From: Alteromonas portus
Lineage (GTDB): Bacteria; Pseudomonadota; Gammaproteobacteria; Enterobacterales; Alteromonadaceae
Reading direction: 5' to 3'
NCBI RefSeq assembly: GCF_005117025.1
Contig: NZ_SWCO01000001.1
Location: forward strand, 620,001-684,000
DNA: 64,000 nucleotides
Shown here: in pieces, positions 27,402 through 33,908 of the stretch
Numbering within the stretch: position 1 is the first letter of the stretch
Layout of the letters: each line of letters opens with the position of its first letter
The notes under the pieces: model-generated
What the model was told of the DNA's origin: nothing
Databases searched by the model: none
The model's input: only the letters and a program-made list of their open reading frames with translations
Position numbers and translations under genes: made by a program

Positions 27402-27784
27402 CTGACAAGAGTGTCGACCTTTGCTAAATGGCGAAGGTCGGCACTGCCTTAAATATTACACTTTTCTACCTGAACGCCGCGTCTCATTGGCTGTTACGAA
27501 AAATTTACATCGCCTACAAAGCAAGTAGGCCGTGCAATACCTATGCGACTGACCCTGTCGTGCGTACATCCTTTCTTACAGGGAAATAAAACTTCGTAGT
27601 TACAACACTTCTCAAGCTGTACCAACTAGTGGCATAACTATAGTCATAGAATTACCGTTATAAGCTTAACTACTAAGCCTTTATACACTGCGAGCGCTTT
27701 AGCGTCACATGCGTTGTTAACGCAAAATTCGGTGAGGCCTGAGCTACAAGCGCAGCAAGTAAAATATCCGTCGAGGAAAGAACA
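27402..27784. other. tyrR-fahA intergenic region with a long hairpin and weak TyrR box
   Basis: 383 bases without a gene. A 15-base-pair hairpin (27410-27424 with 27431-27445, two wobble pairs) begins nine bases after the tyrR stop but has no T run. TGTTAC-GAAAAA-TTTACA at 27492-27509 is a weaker TyrR-box match that keeps the key G and C. The remainder shows no recognised RNA; the ribosome site GAGGAAAG precedes fahA. Confidence 0.5.
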
Positions 27785-28795
27785 ATGAAACTAGCGACTT
27801 ATAAAGATGAAACCCGTGATGGCTGCTTGATGGTAGTGTCGAAGGATCTTTCTCGCGCGTGCAGTGCACAAGACATTGCGAAAACTATGCAGCAAGCTCT
27901 GGACAACTGGAAAGAAATGGCACCTCAGCTTCAAATGAAGTACCAAGAACTTAATAATAATACGTGCGACAGTGTGCCATTTGACGCATCTCGCTGCGAG
28001 TCACCGCTGCCTAGAGCGTATCAATGGGCAGACGGAAGTGCATATGTGAATCACGTAGAGCTAGTAAGAAAAGCTCGAAACGCAGAAATGCCGGAGAGCT
28101 TTTGGTCTGACCCGCTAATGTATCAGGGTGGTTCTGATGATTTTATCGGACCTCTTGATGACATCATATTACCTAGCGATGACTGGGGAATAGACTTCGA
28201 GGGTGAGGTTGCCGTTGTTACTGACGATGTTCCAATGGCGTGCACACCTGAGCAGGCTTCAGAGCGTATTCGTCTCATTATGCTGGTTAACGATGTTTCG
28301 CTTAGAGGTCTAATTCCTGGCGAGCTGGCGAAAGGATTTGGGTTCTTCCAATCTAAACCAGCTTCAAGCTTCTCTCCTGTGGCAGTGACACCAGATGAAT
28401 TAGGTGATGCATGGAAAGACAATAAAGTGCATCTGCCGTTGCGTTCTACCTATAACGGTGAACTGTTTGGCAAGCCTGAAGCAGGACAAGACATGACATT
28501 TGATTTTGGCCAATTAGTTGCGCACGCTGCGAAGAGTAGAAACTTAGGCGCCGGCGCTATCATTGGCTCGGGTACTGTGTCAAATAAGCAAGGTACTGAT
28601 CACGGCTCTGCCATTAGTGAAGGCGGGGTAGGTTATTCGTGCATTGCGGAAGTTCGCATGATTGAAACGATTCGAGACGGTAAACCCGCGACCCCATTTA
28701 TGCAGTTTGGCGACCGCATTCGCATTGAAATGCTCGATACAGAAGGCCACTCAGTATTTGGTGCCATTGAACAGCAGGTGAAACCGCTTAGCTAA
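27785..28795 (+). CDS. fahA: Fumarylacetoacetate hydrolase family protein
   Basis: 336 residues. The FAH fold is seen in PLPRAYQWADGSAYVNHVELV (N-terminal part), the metal-binding DWGIDFEGEVAVV and VNDVSLR, and the C-terminal GSGTVSNKQGTDHGSAISEGG. The family cleaves fumarylacetoacetate to fumarate and acetoacetate, the last step of tyrosine breakdown. The neighbouring maiA supplies the preceding step, and phhA/tyrR are just upstream. hppD and hmgA are not in the window. Confidence 0.92.
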   Translation: MKLATYKDETRDGCLMVVSKDLSRACSAQDIAKTMQQALDNWKEMAPQLQMKYQELNNNTCDSVPFDASRCESPLPRAYQWADGSAYVNHVELVRKARNAEMPESFWSDPLMYQGGSDDFIGPLDDIILPSDDWGIDFEGEVAVVTDDVPMACTPEQASERIRLIMLVNDVSLRGLIPGELAKGFGFFQSKPASSFSPVAVTPDELGDAWKDNKVHLPLRSTYNGELFGKPEAGQDMTFDFGQLVAHAAKSRNLGAGAIIGSGTVSNKQGTDHGSAISEGGVGYSCIAEVRMIETIRDGKPATPFMQFGDRIRIEMLDTEGHSVFGAIEQQVKPLS

Positions 28796-28962
28796 TATTT
28801 TAGCCATGTGCATTAGGCGGAAAATAGCAAATGACTCGATAGATAGGTATTACAAGCCAGACACATTGTTATTTTCCGTACTATTGTTAATTAATGGAGC
28901 TGAGTGCTTATAACAAATAAGCAAAAGCGCTCCTCGGAAATCGTTTAATAAGTGGTGAGTAC

Positions 28963-29616
28963 ATGAGCATAAAACTTTACGGTTATTGGCGTTCTACGGC
29001 TTCGTATCGCGCACGCATTGCGCTGAACTTAAAAGGGGTTGAGTACGAGTATGTGCCGGTTAATCTAGTTAACGATGGTGGTGAACAGCACAGTAGTGAG
29101 TATTCACGACTGAACCCCGCACACCTCGTTCCAACGTTCGTTGACGAAGACGAAGACATTATTCTTAATCAGTCACTTGCCATTATTGAATATCTTGACG
29201 AGAGGTACGAAAGTGAGCACAGACTTGTACCTGAGCACTTAACAGAACGGGCGAGAGTGAGAGCATTAGCACAAGATATCGCTTGTGATATTCAGCCTAT
29301 TGGCAACCTACGCGTATTAAATGCATTAAAGGGGCACTTTGAAGCTTCTCAAGATGATGTAGCTAAATGGGCCGCTCATTGGATTGCACTCGGTTTTGAT
29401 GGAATTGAAAAACGCTTACAAACCCAAGCGGGTAAATATTGTTTCGATTTTGACGTGACGCTAGCGGACATATGCTTAGTACCGCAAGTATACAATGCGC
29501 AGCGTTTTAACGTGGATATGAGTCGCTACCCGCTAATCAGTAAAATAGCGAAAAATTGTAACGAGCTAAGTGCATTTGAGTTGGCTAAACCAGAGAACCA
29601 AAAAGACGCTATTTAA
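28963..29616 (+). CDS. maiA: Maleylacetoacetate isomerase (zeta-class glutathione S-transferase)
   Basis: 217 residues. The thioredoxin-like N-domain carries the zeta-class glutathione site as RSTASYRARIALNLKG (residues 10-25). NPAHLVPTF follows (cis-proline), then ILNQSLAIIEYLDE. The C-terminal helical domain contains DIQPIGNLRVL and FDVTLADICLVPQ. It isomerises maleylacetoacetate to fumarylacetoacetate with glutathione. It lies 167 bases after fahA, with a nested hairpin in its leader (28896-28933). Confidence 0.93.
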   Translation: MSIKLYGYWRSTASYRARIALNLKGVEYEYVPVNLVNDGGEQHSSEYSRLNPAHLVPTFVDEDEDIILNQSLAIIEYLDERYESEHRLVPEHLTERARVRALAQDIACDIQPIGNLRVLNALKGHFEASQDDVAKWAAHWIALGFDGIEKRLQTQAGKYCFDFDVTLADICLVPQVYNAQRFNVDMSRYPLISKIAKNCNELSAFELAKPENQKDAI

Positions 29617-29621
29617 GCTAA

Positions 29622-29659
29622 GGAGTCAGGGTATAAATGTACTCTGACCCCATTTTTTG
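29622..29659. terminator. REP-like palindrome acting as terminator between maiA and the Lrp gene
   Basis: GGAGTCAGGGTA-TAAATG-TACTCTGACCCC forms a 12-base-pair stem with one mismatch, followed by ATTTTTT. The half TAAATGTACTCTGACCCC resembles a sequence I recall as recurring in marine gammaproteobacterial genomes near REP-associated tyrosine transposases. It can also end maiA transcripts. Confidence 0.65.
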
Positions 29660-29661
29660 TG

Positions 29662-30129
29662 CTACTGACGTTTTATTGGTAGCTCGGTGGTGTTTTTCAC
29701 CTGCTTCAATGCGAATGTAGAGCTTAAATGATCAACAAGAGGTAGGTGAGTGAGTTTAGTTTTAAGCAAGAATTCATACTCTTCTATACTTTCCACTATC
29801 ACTTTAAGCAAATAATCTTTCTCACCGCTAGTAGTATGGCACTCTACTATTTCATCGATGTTTTGTACGGCATTTTCAAAATCGGTCAGTGAATCCCCGT
29901 CATGATTCTTAAGCGTGACATAAATAAAGACCGATACGCCTAAGTTAAGTTTTTTGCTATTTAGCAAAGTGACTTTACCAAGAATTATACCGTCAGCTTC
30001 CATTCGCTTGACCCGTCGCCAACATGGTGTGTGTGACAATCCGACACGTTGACTTAAATCTGCCATAGATACCGTGGCGTCCTGCTGAAGAACGCGTAAA
30101 ATTTCACGGTCAAACTTATCCAATTTCAT
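29662..30129 (-). CDS. Lrp/AsnC-family transcriptional regulator
   Basis: 155 residues from the ATG at 30129. A GTG two codons earlier (30135), with GGAAA upstream, is an alternative. It has an N-terminal winged helix (MKLDKFDREILRVLQQDA; SMADLSQRVGLSHTPCWRRVKRM). The C-terminal RAM domain (IVECHTTSGEKDYLLKVIV) binds amino acids in the family. It is divergent from leucine dehydrogenase, the probable target. An inverted repeat lies just upstream (30179-30200). Confidence 0.92.
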   Translation of the reverse strand: MKLDKFDREILRVLQQDATVSMADLSQRVGLSHTPCWRRVKRMEADGIILGKVTLLNSKKLNLGVSVFIYVTLKNHDGDSLTDFENAVQNIDEIVECHTTSGEKDYLLKVIVESIEEYEFLLKTKLTHLPLVDHLSSTFALKQVKNTTELPIKRQ

Positions 30130-30178
30130 TAACACTGTTTCCGTCGTTTTTATGATGGCTATTATATATCAAAAAAAA

Positions 30179-30200
30179 TTCTAGGATAGCTGTCCTAGAA
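30179..30200. promoter_or_regulatory. Inverted repeat upstream of the Lrp-type gene
   Basis: TTCTAGGA-TAGCTG-TCCTAGAA is a perfect 8-base inverted repeat, 50 bases upstream of the regulator start in the divergent interval. It is a candidate operator. Confidence 0.5.
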
Positions 30201-30448
30201 AAATAGTATTCAATTCTGTTGCGTTTCAGTTTGTAAATTTCATTAACAAACTTTGCAAGGCCTGTCCTCAGAACAATCAGATACACTTGGTACAATATTG
30301 CTGATGTTTGCGAGGCCGACGCAAGGCCACTAAGTGTATCGCAAATTGTATTCAGACTCTCACACCAACCCAAACAAGCACTGTTTCGAATTCGTGACAG
30401 CTTAATCTTGGGTAAGCGTTAACTCATTACAGTATCAATAGGGAAAAT
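30201..30448. other. Remainder of the lrp/ldh divergent promoter region
   Basis: GATACACTT (30280-30288) and AAGTGTATC (30332-30340) form a 9-base inverted repeat across 43 bases. TACAAT at 30291-30296 may be a -10 element. No gene is seen here. Confidence 0.45.
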
Positions 30449-31507
30449 ATGTCAGTTTTTGATCACCCAGAGTTCGATAATCATGAACATGTTGCGTTTT
30501 ATCACGACGAGAAGGCGGGCCTGAGTGCCATTATTGCTGTACACAATACTAATCTTGGACCTGCGCTTGGTGGTTGTCGAATGTGGCCTTACGTGAACAG
30601 TGGTGAAGCCTTGACCGACGTGCTGAGGTTATCAAAGGGAATGACTTACAAAGCGGCTATGGCTAATTTGGAGTTAGGCGGCGGAAAATCTGTGATCATC
30701 GGCGACCCTCGAAAAGCGAAGTCGCCAGAAATGATGAAAGCGATGGGCAAGTTTGTAGAGTCATTAGGTGGAAAATACTTCACCGCTGAAGACTCTGGTA
30801 TTTCAGTAACAGATTTGCAAACCATGGCAACTGAGTCTGATTATATTGCAGGGGTTAAAGCTCAATATCATTATGCAGGTGAAGTGCCTGACGGAAACCC
30901 AGCACCGTCGACAGCATACGGTGTATTTGTTGGTTTGAAAGCGACTGTTGAGTACGGTCTAAAGCGTAGCTTAGAGGGGGTGAGTGTAGCCATACAGGGA
31001 ATGGGACACGTTGGTTACCGACTTGCCAAACACCTTCACGAACATGGCGCTACACTTTATGTTGCTGATATCTATCCAGAAGGTGTGGAAAAAGCAGTAG
31101 CAGAGTTCGGTGCAACCGCAGTGGCACCAGAGGAAATATTAAGTTTAGACGTAGATGTGTTAGCGCCTTGTGCCTTAGGTGCGGCAATAAACGATCAAAC
31201 ACTACCGGCAATTAAAGCAAAAGTGATTGCAGGTGCTGCAAACAATCAATTGGCTCGCGAGGATATTGGTGAGTTGCTTCAGCAAAGGGGCATCTTGTAC
31301 GCGCCTGACTACGTTATCAATGCGGGTGGGGTTATCGACATCTTCCATCAGCGTATGGAATCGAGTTCTAACGATGCGCTGCGCGCACATATTGAACAAA
31401 TCGGTGAGACGCTAAAAGAAATTTATATCCGCGCAGAGCGAGAGGGGGCGGCCACAAACCGTGTAGCAAACCTTATTGCCGAAGAGAGATTTTCTATAAA
31501 GGGTTGA
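30449..31507 (+). CDS. ldh: Leucine dehydrogenase (Glu/Leu/Phe/Val dehydrogenase family)
   Basis: 352 residues. The catalytic part matches leucine/phenylalanine dehydrogenases: GGCRMWPY, then MTYKAAMANLELGGGKSVII with the catalytic Lys, and YFTAEDSGISVTDL. The NAD-binding Rossmann fold is AIQGMGHVGYRLAKHL (GxGxVG). It deaminates branched-chain amino acids to keto acids, producing ammonia and NADH. It lies beside an Lrp-type regulator, as expected for amino acid catabolism. Phenylalanine dehydrogenase is the closest alternative given the aromatic neighbours. Confidence 0.9.
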   Translation: MSVFDHPEFDNHEHVAFYHDEKAGLSAIIAVHNTNLGPALGGCRMWPYVNSGEALTDVLRLSKGMTYKAAMANLELGGGKSVIIGDPRKAKSPEMMKAMGKFVESLGGKYFTAEDSGISVTDLQTMATESDYIAGVKAQYHYAGEVPDGNPAPSTAYGVFVGLKATVEYGLKRSLEGVSVAIQGMGHVGYRLAKHLHEHGATLYVADIYPEGVEKAVAEFGATAVAPEEILSLDVDVLAPCALGAAINDQTLPAIKAKVIAGAANNQLAREDIGELLQQRGILYAPDYVINAGGVIDIFHQRMESSSNDALRAHIEQIGETLKEIYIRAEREGAATNRVANLIAEERFSIKG

Positions 31508-31586
31508 AAACTCAAAGCCAAATAGTCATAATGCGCCCCGCACTCAGGCAGGGGCGAACGACTTTGCTTTGAATGCGATTTTCTAT

Positions 31587-31698
31587 GGTGGGCTTTTGGT
31601 CCTCCCGCAATGATACTCTGTGAACCCGGTCAGGCCTGGAAGGGAGCAGCCGCAGCAGACGACTCATGTGCCGGGATGTGGCTGGAGGCCCGCCACCC
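31587..31698 (+). ncRNA. ffs: Signal recognition particle 4.5S RNA
   Basis: About 112 bases. The diagnostic GGTCAGGCCTGGAAGGGAGCAGC (31629-31651, the Ffh-binding tetraloop region and asymmetric loop) is followed by GTGCCGGGATGTGGCTGG. The outer stem is closed by GGTGGGC at the 5' end and GCCCGCC at the 3' end. It forms the SRP with Ffh for cotranslational membrane targeting. Confidence 0.96.
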
Positions 31699-31704
31699 AA
31701 ATAT

Positions 31705-32001
31705 CTATTCTGTATCCTCTTCAGTGTTTCCTTTTTTGCTTTTCTCTGTTTCATCTAGATATTTCAATGCTTTGCTTATAGCGTGTTCAACATTCATTTC
31801 CATTTGATTACGCTCGCTTTGCGGTAGGTAAAAAGCCATGTCCACTTCGTATCGAATATAGCGTGGCGGAACCTGATTTAGTGCAAGACAGCACAAGTCG
31901 GCTAAGTAATCAGGGCTTTTAGCCTTATCTAGTCCAAGCTTGCTGATCCTTTCTAATACAAGGTGTTCATAATAATTATGGATATCGTCATCTAGTTTCA
32001 T
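31705..32001 (-). CDS. ComFB-family protein
   Basis: 98 residues with ribosome site AAGGGGA before the ATG. The ComFB signature is present: HNYYEHLVLERISKLG, then DYLADLCCLALNQVPPRYIR. The tail is acidic and Lys/Glu-rich. The family is named after late competence in Bacillus, and some members have more recently been reported to bind cyclic dinucleotides. The role here is unknown. It converges on ffs with six bases between them. Confidence 0.82.
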   Translation of the reverse strand: MKLDDDIHNYYEHLVLERISKLGLDKAKSPDYLADLCCLALNQVPPRYIRYEVDMAFYLPQSERNQMEMNVEHAISKALKYLDETEKSKKGNTEEDTE

Positions 32002-32317
32002 GTTTATTCCCCTTATAATTTTTTTGCCGTGCTGTCGCGCTTTGAACAGTCCGCGTGTAATAAGCTACACAAGAAGCCCTAAGCTTAAAAGACACGTTTA
32101 ACTTAAAAAAGCTCGCAGTCCAAGAAGCCTTTAGCTTAAAAAAGCCCTTAGCTTGATAAGTACCCTCTGCTTCATATGGACACATTCATTTACGCTCAGC
32201 GCGATACGACATTATCCTTAGCTATGTAACCCTATAATGTATAGCTTGTATTCTGTGGTTGTCGAATCGACGGTGATAGAATTAAATGGTTCAAATCAGT
32301 ATAAAGGCGGCAATAAA
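32002..32317. repeat. Intergenic region with short imperfect direct repeats
   Basis: 316 bases between ComFB and kynA. A unit close to GAAGCCYTWAGCTTAAAA occurs at 32073-32090, 32124-32141 and (as AAGCCCTTAGCTTGATA) 32142-32158, with a decayed copy near 32093-32110. AGCTTA within it is partly palindromic. No protein or known RNA was recognised. Confidence 0.5.
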
Positions 32318-33406
32318 ATGAAAAAGAATATCGAGCCCTGCTATTACGGTGATTACTTGCATTTAGACAAAGTATTGGGCGCGCAGGAATTGCAGAGTGA
32401 GAAATACGGTGATGCGGCGCACGAAGAAATGCTGTTTATTATTGTACATCAAGTTTATGAACTATGGTTCAAGCAGGTTCTTCACGAACTCAATGCCGTC
32501 ATTGATACATTTAATCAAGAAACGGTAAAAGACCAGCAATTAACTTCAGTTGTGCATAGGCTTCAGCGAGTTATACAAATTCAAAAATTAATGAATGATC
32601 AAATTGCTATTATGGAAACCATGACGCCGCAGCAATTTTTGTCATTTAGAGACTATCTAGTACCCGCTTCTGGTTTTCAAAGTATCCAGTTTAAACGTTT
32701 AGAGATTGCCCTTGGCTTAAAGCGAGATTTTAGGATCGATTTCGACAAGCAAAGTTTTTATAACCGACTCACAGATAAAGACAGGGCGCTACTGGAGAAC
32801 CTAGAAAGCAAGCCAAGCCTGTTTGAACTGGTCGATAACTGGCTATCTAGAATGCCGCTGTTAAAAACCGAAGAGTTTGACTTCTGGCAATACTATAAAA
32901 AAGCGGCAGACGAAATGTTGGATGATGATCATCAAACTATCTCTTCTAATGATATGTTGTCGGAAAACGAAATGCGTCAGGAACTTAAAGAGCTTCAAGC
33001 TACTAAGGAGAACTTTGACGCTTTATTCGACGAAGCCAAATTCGAAAATCTTAGAAACGAAAGTAAATTCCGGTTAAGTCATAAGGCATTACTTTCGGCG
33101 CTGTTTATAAAGCAGTATTCAGAAGAGCCTATCTTTAATCTTCCATTTCAACTTATCACCGCACTAACTGAAATAGACGAGCAGCTCACTATATGGCGCT
33201 ACCGTCATGCAATGATGGTGCAGCGCATGTTAGGCACCAAAATAGGGACCGGGGGCTCTTCCGGTCACCACTATCTTAAGAAGACCACTGAGTCTAATCG
33301 CATTTATTTAGACTTTTTCAACATGGCGACCTTTTTACTCCCTAAAAGTGCACTGCCTGAGTTACCAGAAATTGTGCGTAGGCGATTGGGATTTTATCTG
33401 CAATAG
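32318..33406 (+). CDS. kynA: Tryptophan 2,3-dioxygenase
   Basis: 362 residues from MKKNIEPCYYGDYLHLDKVL; an in-frame upstream frame adds residues outside the family. Conserved segments are HEEMLFIIVHQVYELWFKQV (heme pocket), LSFRDYLVPASGFQS and the C-terminal GTKIGTGGSSGHHYL. It opens the indole ring of tryptophan to N-formylkynurenine using heme and oxygen. It is longer than the compact Xanthomonas enzyme. kynB and kynU are not next to it. Confidence 0.95.
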   Translation: MKKNIEPCYYGDYLHLDKVLGAQELQSEKYGDAAHEEMLFIIVHQVYELWFKQVLHELNAVIDTFNQETVKDQQLTSVVHRLQRVIQIQKLMNDQIAIMETMTPQQFLSFRDYLVPASGFQSIQFKRLEIALGLKRDFRIDFDKQSFYNRLTDKDRALLENLESKPSLFELVDNWLSRMPLLKTEEFDFWQYYKKAADEMLDDDHQTISSNDMLSENEMRQELKELQATKENFDALFDEAKFENLRNESKFRLSHKALLSALFIKQYSEEPIFNLPFQLITALTEIDEQLTIWRYRHAMMVQRMLGTKIGTGGSSGHHYLKKTTESNRIYLDFFNMATFLLPKSALPELPEIVRRRLGFYLQ

Positions 33407-33908
33407 TGAACCAATATTGTAAATTAAGTTAATCTATAGTTGTTTTAATGTTCTTTTATATAAGGTGCTGAGATTAAATTAAAGGAAGTGCATACATTCA
33501 TTCGCCTTGTTAAAACAGTATTGAGCACCTTTAAGTAAAGATAAAAAGTTATTTCAGTTAATTTGATTTTTAATTGTTAGTATAAAAATTAGACTGATAA
33601 AGGTTGAATAATGACCGGTCGTAAAGCGCCGTGTAAAAAATAATCAAAAATAAATTTAGTGTTTTTTTGACATGTTATCTATATGTTATGAAAGGGTTTA
33701 TTCTGATTTTGTAGTTATTTTGTTACAACTTTTCTTAATATACTGAAAAAAAAATTGAACTTTTCAAGACCGTTTATCTGATCCTTGTTGACCCTGAATT
33801 GAGCTTGTGTTTATTATCATTATGAGGTCCAAACCTTACTAATAATAAATCGTTATAAAGACGATGCTGAAATGCTAAAACGTATTTTCAAGTCCAGGGA
33901 GACAATAC
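33407..33908. other. Long AT-rich promoter region of the receptor gene
   Basis: 502 bases without a gene. TTATTATCATTATG at 33811-33824 weakly resembles a Fur box, which would fit a receptor gene, but the match is incomplete. GGGAGA precedes the start. Confidence 0.4.

Noticed and set aside
32002..32317. Possible CRISPR array from repeats near kynA
   Set aside because: The units are short, imperfect and irregularly spaced, and no cas gene is present.
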